In this document: in pieces, positions 53,482 to 63,099 of the stretch
How the letters are laid out: the number at the start of each line of letters is the position of its first letter
Numbering within the stretch: the first letter of the stretch is position 1
Source: Ruegeria halocynthiae
GTDB lineage: Bacteria; Pseudomonadota; Alphaproteobacteria; Rhodobacterales; Rhodobacteraceae
Assembly (NCBI RefSeq): GCF_000743705.1
Contig: NZ_JQEZ01000003.1
Coordinates: 141,142-205,141, forward strand
Direction: 5' to 3'
DNA length: 64,000 nucleotides
Notes under the pieces: generated by a model
Databases searched by the model: none
What the model saw: the letters and a program-made list of their open reading frames with translations, nothing else
Told to the model about the DNA's origin: nothing
Made by a program: the position numbers and the translations under genes

Positions 53482-54261
53482 ATGTCCAAGTTACTACAAG
53501 ATGTTCGGCAATACGGCAAAACTCCCTCTCGCGTTGTCGTGCTTCACGGCGGGCCTGGCGGTGCCGGAGAGGCAGAACCGTTTGCGCGTGAACTTGGGCA
53601 CATGGGCTATGATGTTCTTGAACCCTTCCAAACGCGCCAATCAGTGGGTGGACAGGTTGATGAACTCAGATCGCAGATCGAACAATATTGTGAGCCTCCT
53701 GTGCTTGTCATCGGTTGGTCTTGGGGTGCCTGGCTCGGATGTTTGCTTGCTGCGCAACACGAGGATTTGGTCCGTGCACTCATCCTTGTCGGGAGTGGAC
53801 CACTCGAAGCGCGTTACACTGAAGCAATCCGAACCACAAAAAAAGTGCGCCTGTCAGACGAGGAGCAGGCCGAATTGCTGACTTTGCGCTCCATGGCTGA
53901 GAGTCCCACAGACGCCGCTCGCTTCATTGAACTCAGTGATATGGCAGACACCTACTCACGAGACACGTCCGCGCAACCCAATGTTGTTTTTGATGAAGTT
54001 ATTCACAAGGCAGTTTGGCCCGAAGCTGATGGCATGCGCAAAGACGGCTCGCTTCTGGAAGCTATTTCCACCATCCGATGCCCTGTCCTGGCGATCCATG
54101 GTGATTACGACCCAAGACCGTCAGAAGGTGTGAGGTTGCCATTGCAGGCAGCACTTCCTTCTGCTGAATTTGTTGAAATCAAGCGGTGCGGACATAAGCC
54201 TTGGCAAGAGATATACGCCAAAGATGAATTCTATCGTTTGGTTGAGAAAACGATCACATAG
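53482..54261 (+). CDS. Transposon passenger: alpha/beta hydrolase
   Basis: 259 residues from the ATG at 53482; an in-frame TTG at 53446 would add 12. Oxyanion motif HGGPGGAG, nucleophile elbow GWSWGAW (Ser), acidic residue in AIHGDYDPRPSEG and catalytic His in KRCGHKPWQEI, so the triad is complete. Resembles proline iminopeptidase-type and other small-molecule hydrolases; substrate unknown. It lies between tnpA and the right repeat, hence carried by the element. Lower GC-rich codon bias than paaZ around it fits foreign origin. Confidence 0.85.
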   Translation: MSKLLQDVRQYGKTPSRVVVLHGGPGGAGEAEPFARELGHMGYDVLEPFQTRQSVGGQVDELRSQIEQYCEPPVLVIGWSWGAWLGCLLAAQHEDLVRALILVGSGPLEARYTEAIRTTKKVRLSDEEQAELLTLRSMAESPTDAARFIELSDMADTYSRDTSAQPNVVFDEVIHKAVWPEADGMRKDGSLLEAISTIRCPVLAIHGDYDPRPSEGVRLPLQAALPSAEFVEIKRCGHKPWQEIYAKDEFYRLVEKTIT

Positions 54262-54285
54262 GTGGCGGCAATATCGGACTCCGGG

Positions 54286-54323
54286 CTAAACGCCCTATTC
54301 TGCACTCAGCCGGACTCGACCCC
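54286..54323 (-). repeat. Right terminal inverted repeat of the transposon
   Basis: Reverse complement of the left end with a single mismatch at the inner side (CTAAACG against CTTAACG). ACCGT follows immediately. Confidence 0.95.
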
Positions 54324-56201
54324 ACCGTGGGCGGCCCGGCCCTGCGCGCGCTGACTTTCCATGATCGCGCCCGCATGATCAAAGCGCTGGCGATGGCCCT
54401 GAATGCGCGCAAGCAAGAGCTGTATGATCTGAGCTTTTCGTCTGGCGGCACCCAGAATGACCACATGATCGATGTGGATGGCGGCATCGGCACCATGTTT
54501 GTCTTTGCCTCGAAAGGCCGCCGCGAGCTGCCGGATGGTCAAATCTATTTGGACGGTGAACCCGAGACGCTGTCCAAGGGCGGGAACTTCCTGGGCCAGC
54601 ATATCTGCACCCCGATGCAGGGTGCCGCTGTCCACATCAACGCGTTCAACTTCCCGGTCTGGGGCATGCTGGAAAAGCTGGCGCCCACTTTACTGGCCGG
54701 GGTCCCGGCGATTGTGAAGCCCGCAACAGCGACTTGCTACGTTACAGAGCGCGCGGTCAGAATAATGCTTGAAAGCGGCCATTTGCCGGATGGCGCGTTG
54801 CAGCTTGTGGCGGGTGGCCTTGGCGACACGTTGGATCAACTGACCTGCCAGGACATTGTCAGCTTTACCGGCTCGGCCGATACCGCGCTGAAACTGCGCG
54901 CGGCCCCGGCCATCCTGAAGAACTCGATCCGCTTTGTGGCCGAACAGGACAGTCTCAACGCGTCGATTCTGGGACCTGACGCGGAACCCGGAACGCCTGA
55001 ATTCGACCTGTTCATCAAGGAAGTTCAGCGCGAGATGACTGCGAAGGCCGGGCAGAAGTGCACTGCCATCCGGCGCATTCTGGCCCCACAATCGCAGGTC
55101 GATGCGGTAATCCAAGCCCTTCAGGGACGCCTTGCGAAAACAGTCATCGGTGACCCGCAGGCCGAAGGCACACGTATGGGTGCACTTGTGTCGAACGCCC
55201 AAAAGCGTGACGTGCTTGCAAAGGCTGCCCTACTCGCAACCGAGGCCGAGCGTGTCTTTGGTGACCCCGACAATTTCGAGGTCAACGGAGCCAGCGCTGA
55301 AACCGGCGCGTTCCTGCCCCCCATGCTGTTTCACTGTGCTGACCCGGACAAAGCACAACGTATTCACGATACCGAAGCCTTTGGCCCTGTCTCAACAATC
55401 ATGGGGTATCGCGATCTGGATCACGCCATTCAGCTGGCCAACCGCGGCGAGGGATCTCTGGTGGCTTCCGTTATCACACATGACCCGCAAGTGGCGCGCC
55501 AGGTTGCCATGGGCGCGGCCGCCTATCATGGGCGCCTGTATTTCAACAACCGCGACAGCATGAAAGGGTCAACCGGCCACGGCTCGCCCCTGCCGCACCT
55601 TGTTCACGGCGGCCCCGGCCGCGCAGGCGGTGGCGAGGAAATGGGCGGCATACGCGGTGTCATGCACTACATGCAAAGAACTGCGGTACAGGGAAGCCCG
55701 GATCTGATCGCGGCGATTGGAGAGCAATGGGTGCCGGGCGCGGCCGAGATTGAAGGGCCTGCGCATCCGTTCAAGCGCAGGTTCCACGAACTGCAGATTG
55801 GCGAAACGCTCCATACCGCATCACGCGAAATCACGGTTGAGGATATCGAGCACTTCGCGGATTTCACCGGCGACACATTCTATGCCCATACCGATCCCGA
55901 GGCGGCAAAACGCAATCCGTTTTTCCCCGATCGTGTGGCCCATGGCTATCTGCTGCTAAGCTTTGCCGCCGGTCTGTTCGTTGATCCGGATGAAGGCCCG
56001 GTTCTGGCCAATACGGGCCTTGATAACCTGGCATTCATGAAACCTGTGGTCGCTGGGGACAGCCTCAAAGTGCGGCTGACCGTTAAGCAAAAAACTCCGC
56101 GCAATGACGAATATGGTGAGGTTCGGTGGCATGTTACGCTGAAAAATCAGGATGACGAACCGGTCGCCGAATACGAGCTTTTGACCATGAACGCATTCTA
56201 A
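54324..56201 (+). pseudogene. paaZ: paaZ 3' fragment (aldehyde dehydrogenase and MaoC hydratase domains)
   Basis: Continues the paaZ frame from 54329 for 624 codons. The ALDH part has ITHDP-type C-terminal motifs, the catalytic Cys in AKAGQKCTAIRRI and Glu in RFVAEQDSLN; the C-terminal MaoC-like hydratase begins near 55790 (FADFTGDTFYAHTDPEAAKR). Joined to the 5' fragment it gives 676 residues, matching known PaaZ. Without the first 52 residues the NAD-domain edge is missing. Internal re-initiation could still produce the hydratase domain, but full PaaZ activity is not expected. Confidence 0.93.
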
Positions 56202-56385
56202 TGCTGCCATGACCTCAGATTGCCTGGCTTCCAGTGATCAGTTCCCCATATCGAAATCGGTGCGCTAAGCAGGCCAACTTTAAGTTACCGAAATCTATAA
56301 CGTTACGATTATCTGTAACATGAAACTTGTTGGATAACCATTTTGGCCTATACTTACTTCAGGAACGAAAGCGGCGGAGACAGGT

Positions 56386-57591
56386 GTGACGGAAGCGTTT
56401 ATTTGTGATGGCGTCAGAACGCCGATTGGACGATACGGCGGCGCTCTGTCGGCCGTGCGAGCAGACGATCTTGCCGCAGTACCAATTGCGGCGTTGATGC
56501 AGCGCAACCCGGACGTGGACTGGTCAACTGTGGATGAGGTGATCTTGGGCTCGTCCAATCAGGCGGGGGAAGACAACCGAAATGTCGCGCGCATGGCCGC
56601 CCTGCTGGCAGGCTTGCCCGAGGGTATTCCCGGCACGACCATCAACCGCCTTTGCGCCTCGGGCTTGGATGCCGTGGGCTTTGCCGCGCGCGGCATCAAG
56701 GCCGGTGATTATGAGCTGACGATAGCCGGTGGTGTGGAAAGCATGAGCCGCGCGCCCTTTGTGATGCCCAAGGCCACAAGTGCTTATTCCCGCGCGAACA
56801 CGATTTACGACACAACATTGGGCTGGCGGTTCGTGAACCCCAGAATGAAGGCGCAATATGGTGTGGATTCCATGCCTGAAACGGCGGATAATGTTGCGGA
56901 AGATTACGGCGTCTCACGCGCGGATCAGGACGCCTTTGCCCTCCGCTCTCAGGAACGCTGGGCTGCGGCGAATGCAGCAGGCTTTTTTGCGGATGAGATA
57001 ACGCCGGTTGTTGTGCCCCAGCGCAAGGGTGACCCAATCACCGTTGACGCGGATGAACATCCCCGTCCGGGCATGACGCTGGAAAAACTGGGTGGGTTGC
57101 GCGGCGTGAACGGCCCGGACCTGACCGTGACCGCAGGCAATGCAAGCGGTGTCAACGACGGTGCCGCCGCCTTGCTGGTGGCTAGTCAGTCGGCGGTAAA
57201 TACACATGGATTGACCGCCAGGGCGCGGATCATCACGACGGCAAGCGCCGGTGTTGCCCCCCGCGTTATGGGTATTGGTCCGGTTCCCGCCAGCCGCAAG
57301 GCGCTGGACCGGGCGGGTCTGACCATCGACCAGATGGATGTGATCGAACTGAACGAAGCGTTTGCGGCACAGGGTCTGGCCACCCTTCGGGAACTGGGCG
57401 TCGCGGATGACGACCCTCGGGTCAACCCCAATGGTGGTGCGATTGCAATCGGCCACCCGCTGGGCATGTCGGGCGCACGGCTTGTGCTGACGGCGGCCAA
57501 TCAATTGCAGCGGACTGGCGGGCGCTATGCGCTGTGCACCATGTGCGTTGGTGTCGGGCAAGGTGCCGCAATGATCATTGAACGTGTGTAG
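56386..57591 (+). CDS. paaJ: 3-oxoadipyl-CoA / 3-oxo-5,6-dehydrosuberyl-CoA thiolase
   Basis: 401 residues from GTG at 56386 with GGAGA upstream. Thiolase nucleophile Cys90 ([14 protein letters not shown]), [12 protein letters not shown], the [11 protein letters not shown]is and [10 protein letters not shown] second Cys; the overall pattern is PcaF/PaaJ. It can finish phenylacetate, protocatechuate and benzoate routes, all converging on 3-oxoadipyl-CoA, and is the only thiolase in the window. Separated from paaZ by 184 bp and from paaA by 12 bp. Confidence 0.92.
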   Translation: MTEAFICDGVRTPIGRYGGALSAVRADDLAAVPIAALMQRNPDVDWSTVDEVILGSSNQAGEDNRNVARMAALLAGLPEGIPGTTINRLCASGLDAVGFAARGIKAGDYELTIAGGVESMSRAPFVMPKATSAYSRANTIYDTTLGWRFVNPRMKAQYGVDSMPETADNVAEDYGVSRADQDAFALRSQERWAAANAAGFFADEITPVVVPQRKGDPITVDADEHPRPGMTLEKLGGLRGVNGPDLTVTAGNASGVNDGAAALLVASQSAVNTHGLTARARIITTASAGVAPRVMGIGPVPASRKALDRAGLTIDQMDVIELNEAFAAQGLATLRELGVADDDPRVNPNGGAIAIGHPLGMSGARLVLTAANQLQRTGGRYALCTMCVGVGQGAAMIIERV

Positions 57592-57603
57592 AGGAGATCG
57601 CCC

Positions 57604-58581
57604 ATGTATGCTCAGATGGTAAAATCCGAAGCGTCACAGGAAGATCCCGAAAAACTGGCCGCGTTTCAGAAACGCATTGACGCGAATGAGAAAATCGAGC
57701 CCAAGGACTGGATGCCCGAAGGGTATCGCAAAACCCTGATCCGCCAGATTGGGCAGCATGCGCATTCGGAAATCGTCGGTCAGCTGCCCGAAGGCAACTG
57801 GATCACCCGCGCCCCAACGCTGGAACGTAAGGCCATTCTTCTGGCAAAAGTTCAGGATGAGGCCGGGCACGGTTTGTACCTGTACTGCGCAGCCGAGACC
57901 CTGGGCGTCAGCCGCGATGAACTGACGGAAATGTTGCTGGACGGGCGTATGAAATACAGCTCGATCTTCAATTACCCGACATTGACATGGGCCGATATGG
58001 GCGCGGTTGGTTGGCTGGTGGACGGGGCTGCGATCATGAATCAGGTGCCCTTGCAGCGCACGTCATATGGCCCCTATGCCCGCGCGATGGTGCGCATCTG
58101 CAAGGAAGAGAGTTTTCATCAACGTCAGGGGTTCGACATCATGATGAAGATGGCCAATGGAACTCCTGCGCAAAAGCAGATGGCGCAGGATGCGCTGAAC
58201 CGCATTTGGTTCCCGGCCCTGATGATGTTTGGCCCATCGGACAAGGATTCGGTTCATTCCTCGCAATCCATGGCCTGGAAAATCAAGATGAATACCAATG
58301 ACGAGCTTCGTCAGAAATTCGTCGATCAAACCGCGCCGCAAGCTGAATATCTGGGGCTGACCGTTCCGGATGAAACACTCGCCTGGAACGACGAGAAGGG
58401 TGGATATGACTTTGCCGAACCCGATTGGTCGGAATTCCACGACGTCATTCAGGGCAATGGTCCCTGCAACGCCGACCGGCTGGAAGCCCGCAACCGTGCC
58501 TGGAACGACAACGCCTGGGTACGCGAGGGCATGATGGCCCATGCCGCCAAGAAACGCGCACAGAAGGTAGCAGCACAATGA
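57604..58581 (+). CDS. paaA: 1,2-phenylacetyl-CoA epoxidase catalytic subunit PaaA
   Basis: 325 residues. Di-iron ligands in [14 protein letters not shown] and [15 protein letters not shown] (E-x2-H motifs). Epoxidises the ring of phenylacetyl-CoA within the PaaABCE multicomponent oxygenase. Start preceded by GAGGAG. Overlaps paaB by 4 bp. Confidence 0.96.
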   Translation: MYAQMVKSEASQEDPEKLAAFQKRIDANEKIEPKDWMPEGYRKTLIRQIGQHAHSEIVGQLPEGNWITRAPTLERKAILLAKVQDEAGHGLYLYCAAETLGVSRDELTEMLLDGRMKYSSIFNYPTLTWADMGAVGWLVDGAAIMNQVPLQRTSYGPYARAMVRICKEESFHQRQGFDIMMKMANGTPAQKQMAQDALNRIWFPALMMFGPSDKDSVHSSQSMAWKIKMNTNDELRQKFVDQTAPQAEYLGLTVPDETLAWNDEKGGYDFAEPDWSEFHDVIQGNGPCNADRLEARNRAWNDNAWVREGMMAHAAKKRAQKVAAQ

Positions 58582-58871
58582 GCGATCCCAGAAATGAGTG
58601 GCCGCTTTGGGAAGTTTTCATTCGTGGGCAGCACGGTTTGAGCCACCGCCATGTTGGCAGCCTGCACGCGGCCGACGCTGAAGGCGCGCTGAAAAACGCC
58701 CGTGACGTTTACACCCGTCGCAATGAAGGTCTGAGCATCTGGGTGGTCGAGGCCGCACAGATCACGGCCTCATCTCCATCGGACAAAGGCCCGCTTTACG
58801 AACCAGCCGAAAGCAAAGTCTATCGCCACCCGACGTTTTTCGACATCCCCGACGAAGTCGGAGCGATGTAA
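58578..58871 (+). CDS. paaB: Phenylacetyl-CoA epoxidase subunit PaaB
   Basis: 97 residues from the ATG at 58578 (ATGA overlap with paaA). Small conserved scaffold subunit: [20 protein letters not shown] and [20 protein letters not shown] are diagnostic. Overlaps the paaC start by one base. Confidence 0.95.
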   Translation: MSDPRNEWPLWEVFIRGQHGLSHRHVGSLHAADAEGALKNARDVYTRRNEGLSIWVVEAAQITASSPSDKGPLYEPAESKVYRHPTFFDIPDEVGAM

Positions 58872-59626
58872 TGAACAACGCCCTGTTCGAAAGCTTGCTG
58901 CGCCTTGGCGACAACACTCTGGTCATTGGTCACCGTGTCAGTGAATGGTGCGGTGTCGCGCCGGTGCTGGAGGAAGATATCGCGCTGGCGAACATGGCGC
59001 TTGATCTGATCGGTCAAACCCAGATGTGGCTTGGCCTTGCCGCAGATGTCGAAGGTGAAGGACGCAGCGCCGATGATCTGGCGATGCTGCGCGATGTCTG
59101 GGATTTCCGCAATGTATTGTTGGTCGAGCAGCCCAATGGCGACTTTGGCCAGACCATCATGCGTCAGTATCTTTTTGATCAGTTCCACCTGCTGCAATTA
59201 CAGCACCTGACCCAAAGCACCGAGGATCGGATCGCCGCCATTGCCCAAAAAGCAGTGAAAGAGGTGACGTACCACGTCGACCGTTCCCGTGATACGGTCG
59301 TCGCGCTTGGCGACGGAACCGAGGAAAGCAATCGGCGTATGCAGGCCGCGCTGACCAAACTGTGGCCCTACATTGGCGAGATGTTCGCAGCCGATGCGAT
59401 CGATCTTGAAATGGCTACTGCCGGTGTAATCCCCGACCCGGCCAGCCTGCGCGCGGATTACGATGCCGCCACACGCGTGGTTTTTGCCGACGCAGTGCTT
59501 ACCCCACCCGCCGGTGACTTTGCGCATGGCGGTGGGAAGACGGGCTTTCGCCACTCGGAACATCTGGGCCACCTGCTCACGCAGATGCAATGGCTTCAGC
59601 GCGCCTACCCCGGGGCACGGTGGTAG
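58871..59626 (+). CDS. paaC: Phenylacetyl-CoA epoxidase structural subunit PaaC
   Basis: 251 residues, ferritin-like homologue of PaaA without a full di-iron site; family blocks LGDNTLVIGHRVSEWCG and LANMALDLIGQTQMWLGLA, and FRHSEHLGHLLTQMQWLQRA near the C-terminus. Pairs with PaaA to form the oxygenase core. paaD begins two bases after its stop. Confidence 0.95.
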   Translation: MNNALFESLLRLGDNTLVIGHRVSEWCGVAPVLEEDIALANMALDLIGQTQMWLGLAADVEGEGRSADDLAMLRDVWDFRNVLLVEQPNGDFGQTIMRQYLFDQFHLLQLQHLTQSTEDRIAAIAQKAVKEVTYHVDRSRDTVVALGDGTEESNRRMQAALTKLWPYIGEMFAADAIDLEMATAGVIPDPASLRADYDAATRVVFADAVLTPPAGDFAHGGGKTGFRHSEHLGHLLTQMQWLQRAYPGARW

Positions 59627-59627
59627 G

Positions 59628-60086
59628 ATGACGGTCAGCGTCGCGCAGGTATGGCAATGGCTGGACGAGGTTCCGGATCCGGAAATCCCCGTAATCTCGG
59701 TGGTCGATCTGGGCATCGTACGCGACGTGAAATGGGATAATGAGACGCTGGAGCTGGCGGTAACCCCGACCTATTCGGGCTGCCCCGCCACCAGAGTCAT
59801 CGCGATGGATATCGAAACCGCTCTGCGGGACCACGGGCTGTCCGACATTCGGATCAAAACCCGGATCTCACCGCCCTGGACCACAGATTGGTTGACCGAA
59901 AGCGGGCGCGCGAAGCTGGAAGAATATGGGATTGCACCGCCGTCCCCTGCGGGAGGCCCCGAAAAATGCCCACAATGTGGGTCAGGAAATCTAAGCAAAA
60001 TCAGCCAGTTCGGATCAACACCGTGCAAGGCGCATTGGCGGTGCGACGATTGCCTGGAACCGTTCGACTATTTCAAATGCCTCTGA
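59628..60086 (+). CDS. paaD: PaaD, MIP18/DUF59-type Fe-S maturation factor for the epoxidase
   Basis: 152 residues from the ATG at 59628. N-terminal MIP18 domain (PDPEIPVISVVDLGIVRDV, then YSGCPATRVIAMDIE) and a C-terminal zinc-ribbon-like CPQCGSGN ... CRCDDC-type Cys pair (WRCDDCLEPFDYFKCL). Thought to mature the Fe-S cluster of PaaE or the di-iron centre. Between paaC and paaE as usual. Confidence 0.93.
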   Translation: MTVSVAQVWQWLDEVPDPEIPVISVVDLGIVRDVKWDNETLELAVTPTYSGCPATRVIAMDIETALRDHGLSDIRIKTRISPPWTTDWLTESGRAKLEEYGIAPPSPAGGPEKCPQCGSGNLSKISQFGSTPCKAHWRCDDCLEPFDYFKCL

Positions 60087-60098
60087 GGGGATCGCCCG

Positions 60099-61172
60099 AT
60101 GCCGCGTTTTCATCAACTTACAGTCACCGAAGTTCGCAAGACCATCCGCGATGCGGTTGTGGTCAGCCTGAAGCCGGAAAACGGCGGGAATTTTGACTTT
60201 ATACAGGGTCAGCACCTGACTTTTCGCCGCGATTTTGACGGTATTGAAGTCCGGCGCTGTTACTCGATCTGCACCGGCAAGCACGAGGGTCTCCTGCAGA
60301 TTGGTATCAAAAAGGTTCAGGGCGGCGCGTTTTCAACGTGGGCCAATGAAGAGTTGCGACCGGGAATGCGCCTTGAAGCCATGGAACCCACCGGGGCGTT
60401 TCACATCCCGCTGACGCCGGAAGACCCCAAATCCTATCTCGGGTTTGCCGGCGGCTCGGGGATCACGCCGGTACTGTCGATCCTTAAAACCACGCTGGTC
60501 GCCGAACCGCAGTCGAAATTCACACTGGTCTACGCCAATCGCGGGGTCAGTTCGATCATGTTTCGCGAGGAATTGGAGGACCTGAAAAACCAGTTCATGC
60601 ATCGCCTCAACATCATCCACGTTCTGGAAAGCAACGCGCAGGAAATCGAGCTGTTCCAGGGTCGTGTGGACGCCGAGAAATGTAAGGCGTTGTTCGATCA
60701 CTGGGTCGATGTCGAAAGCGTCGCGACCGCATTTATCTGCGGACCAGAGCCCATGATGCTGGGTATCGCGGCGGCGCTGAGAGATCACGGCCTGAGCGAC
60801 GAACAGATCAAGTTCGAACTGTTCGCATCCACCCAACCCGGGCGGTTGGAGCGCCCCCAAAGTACAACGGCCGATGCCGCAGAAGCGGAAGGATCGGTCA
60901 AAGCCACAATCACCGTCGATGGCGCGACACAGACCTTTGATATGTCGCGCAACTCGACCGTTCTGGATGCTGCGCTGGACAACGCACTGGGTGCGCCCTT
61001 TGCCTGTAAAGCAGGCGTATGTTCGACCTGTAAATGCAAGCTGTTGAAGGGCCAGGTGGAAATGGTCGCCAACCACGCGCTTGAGGATTATGAGGTTGAG
61101 AATGACTTTATCCTGTCCTGTCAGTCCTTCCCGTTAACGGACGAGATTGTCGTTGACTATGACCAACACTGA
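60099..61172 (+). CDS. paaE: Phenylacetyl-CoA epoxidase reductase PaaE
   Basis: 357 residues. N-terminal FAD domain (RRCYSICTG), NAD(P)H domain (GFAGGSGITPVLSI, FICGPEPMM) and C-terminal plant-type 2Fe-2S ferredoxin (ACKAGVCSTCKCKL plus distal Cys in FILSCQS). Supplies electrons from NADPH to PaaAC. The end overlaps the 5' of the paaX frame. Confidence 0.95.
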   Translation: MPRFHQLTVTEVRKTIRDAVVVSLKPENGGNFDFIQGQHLTFRRDFDGIEVRRCYSICTGKHEGLLQIGIKKVQGGAFSTWANEELRPGMRLEAMEPTGAFHIPLTPEDPKSYLGFAGGSGITPVLSILKTTLVAEPQSKFTLVYANRGVSSIMFREELEDLKNQFMHRLNIIHVLESNAQEIELFQGRVDAEKCKALFDHWVDVESVATAFICGPEPMMLGIAAALRDHGLSDEQIKFELFASTQPGRLERPQSTTADAAEAEGSVKATITVDGATQTFDMSRNSTVLDAALDNALGAPFACKAGVCSTCKCKLLKGQVEMVANHALEDYEVENDFILSCQSFPLTDEIVVDYDQH

Positions 61173-62019
61173 TGCACCCGGCCCATCGCCCAGATCGTCG
61201 AAGGCGATTGGCAATTTGGCAGGTGCAGCATACCCTGACCCGATGACTGACGCAGCCATCGACACATTCCTTTCCGAGTACCTTGCCGATAAACCACCCC
61301 GGGTCTGGTCCCTGGTAGTGACATTGTTCGGAGATCTTGCGCAGGATCCCGGCGCAAACCTGTCGGGGGCGCTGCTGACCCAGATGTTCGAGGCAATCGG
61401 CATCAAGCCTGATGCCTTGCGGGTCGCCCTGTTTCGGTTGCGCAAGGACGGGTGGATTGTCAGCGCACGAACCGGACGTGCCAGCAATTATGCCCTGACA
61501 GATTGGGGGCGTGCGCAGTGCGTCACCGCGAACCCCCTTATATACGGGACACCGTCTGCAACCCAAAAAGCCTATCTGGCCATCGCGGATCCGGCCGTTC
61601 CGCTGGATCACAAAAAGCTGGGCCTGCATCCGGTTAGTGGCACGCTGTACCTGTCCGACAAACCCCTGTCATCTTCATCCGCTCTTGTGGTCGAACTGAC
61701 GCGCGAACAAGCCATTCCTGAGTGGGTTTCGGATCGGTTGTGCCCGCCTTCACTGGTGCAGGCGGCGGCTGAATTTCTGGACCGGCTAGAGCTCATCGAA
61801 ACGCGTTTGGCGGTCCTCAAATCTGCCCCGCCGCTTGAGGTGGCGCTGATCCGTGGGCTAATTGTCCACGACTGGCGCCGGATCGCACTGAAGATCCCCC
61901 AGATCGGAGAGTTTCTGCTGTCCGAGAAATGGAAGGGGGATCAATGCCGCAGGCGCGTTCATAAAATCCTGAAAGAGTTGGAGCTGCCACCGGCGGCCAG
62001 CCTTAACCAGTGCATTTGA
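61159..62019 (+). CDS. paaX: PaaX-family transcriptional regulator
   Basis: 286 residues from ATG at 61159 inside the end of paaE; an ATG at 61243 (MTDAAIDTFLSEYL) gives the more typical N-terminus and may be the real start, as neither has a strong ribosome-binding site. N-terminal winged helix (RVWSLVVTLFGDLA, then LFRLRKDGWIVSARTGRASN) and the PaaX central and C-terminal domains. Phenylacetyl-CoA is the usual ligand. It is the second regulator in the paa genes beside the TetR protein. Confidence 0.88.
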   Translation: MTNTDAPGPSPRSSKAIGNLAGAAYPDPMTDAAIDTFLSEYLADKPPRVWSLVVTLFGDLAQDPGANLSGALLTQMFEAIGIKPDALRVALFRLRKDGWIVSARTGRASNYALTDWGRAQCVTANPLIYGTPSATQKAYLAIADPAVPLDHKKLGLHPVSGTLYLSDKPLSSSSALVVELTREQAIPEWVSDRLCPPSLVQAAAEFLDRLELIETRLAVLKSAPPLEVALIRGLIVHDWRRIALKIPQIGEFLLSEKWKGDQCRRRVHKILKELELPPAASLNQCI

Positions 62020-62160
62020 ACCCTCTCGCCACCAAGTTTGAGTGAGAACGCAAAGGGTTAGTCGAGATCGTGACGACAGTGCGGGACGAAGTTAACTTTC
62101 GCCGCATTTGCCCCAAGGTCTGCTTTCTAAAGATGGTCAGTGGGCATATTGCCCGACCAC
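62020..62160. other. Spacer after paaX
   Basis: No gene seen. A bulged stem TGGTC-GGGC / GCCC-GACCA at 62134-62159 could serve as a weak transcription end for the paa operon; no T-run follows. Confidence 0.3.
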
Positions 62161-62292
62161 TTAGCCGCCTATCAGAAGGTTTTGGCGGATTGCGGCAACT
62201 TCTTCATCCGAAACCGCAAGAACGTTGCGGCGATAGTTCTCAAACGATCCATACTGATCCTTAAGCGTGACAACGGCACCCCTCGGAAGCTT
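62161..62292 (-). pseudogene. C-terminal remnant of a tyrosine-protein-phosphatase-like protein
   Basis: 43 codons ending at TAA (62161) with no start; an in-frame TAG at 62293 precedes it. The piece LKDQYGSFENYRRNVLAVSD and EEVAAIRQNLL matches the C-terminal end of bacterial Y_phosphatase3 proteins as I remember them. Everything upstream of this tail is missing. In the same frame beyond the stop, 62293-62424 encodes 43 residues of AT-rich, unrecognised sequence starting MANVRISTTTS. Confidence 0.45.
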
Positions 62293-62484
62293 CTACACAT
62301 AGTTTGCCAATAATTTATATTGACGATCGAAAAAACAACTTAGCTCTTTGACATCGTTAATATTTTTTGCAGCCGAGTAGTCCACACCTCTGCTGGTCGT
62401 TGTGGAAATGCGTACATTCGCCATCAATTGATGCGATTACTTCTTCCGCCTTAAGTAAAGTCAAATTTGCTTCGTTGAATAAAT

Positions 62485-62997
62485 CTATCCGATGAGTTCT
62501 GGCAGATTCTTTTGTCGTTCAGTCTTCAATCTCGGCCGCAGATCAAGAAAGTGGACTGTTATCGACAAGGCACCTACCGACGCATTTTCTATCCGTACCG
62601 CTTCCTCACGGAGGAGGAGAAACAATTCGTCGACATTGATCCGGCAGCTTTTGTCCGGGTGATCCCACTTCCGATCTTTCGAAAGCGTCACCATTAAGGC
62701 TCCAGATCGACTGTGCTCTGCTGCCATGTACTTATTCACGAGCTGGCTTTCGATCGTATCGCGCAAGTCTTTAGCTGTACGTCTATCGCCTAACTTGAGC
62801 TCGATCACTGCTTCATGGGGCGAGTTTACCGAACGCAATCTGATATCGGTTTCCTTTTCGTCTGCTGTAACAGCCTCTTGGTCCACCGTGTATATCGAGT
62901 TCGCCGAATGGCTTAGCTCGCGGGCGATTTTCGAAAAAATCTGTAAGGAGAAGTCCGCGACGTCTATGATCTGACCTGAATCAACAATATGAAACAC
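62485..62997 (-). pseudogene. PD-(D/E)XK-like domain fragment, possibly from a large defence-type protein
   Basis: 170 residues with only a GTG and no ribosome-binding site at the 5' side, where a TGA appears four codons upstream; this reads like the tail of a longer protein. It contains Asp51 (ETDIRL), E66-x-K68 (AVIELKLGD) and Gln85/Tyr90 (QLVNKYM), the layout of RecB-like PD-(D/E)XK nucleases, then LMVTLSKDRKWDHP. Lower GC than the paa genes. It could be an intact small gene with a poor start, but truncation is favoured. Function unproven. Confidence 0.5.
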
Positions 62998-63099
62998 ATA
63001 CCCCGCTCACACGGGCAGTTTGTCGGGGCAATCATCATCGGCAGCACCCACCCGCCCCTGATTCCGCGGGTCACCTACACAACTACATGAGGACGATAC

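Larger units (their letters stand above)
49761..54323. mobile_element. Complete Tn3-family transposon inserted in paaZ
   Basis: A 4563-bp element bounded by 38-bp inverted repeats beginning GGGGTCGAGTCCGG and ending GCGTTAAG (one mismatch between ends), with a perfect 5-bp duplication. It carries tnpR (minus), a probable res region, tnpA (plus) and one alpha/beta-hydrolase passenger gene. No antibiotic or metal resistance genes. Intact ends, intact open frames and the precise duplication indicate a recent, probably still mobile insertion. Confidence 0.95.

Noticed and set aside
53482..54261. PcaD (enol-lactone hydrolase), which would fill the gap in the pca genes
   Set aside because: It lies inside the transposon ends and its HGGPGG pattern fits iminopeptidase-like hydrolases rather than PcaD.
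62293..62424. 43-codon open frame on minus starting MANVRISTTTS
   Set aside because: In frame with the phosphatase-like tail but separated by a stop, AT-rich, no family and no good ribosome-binding site; treated as decayed sequence.
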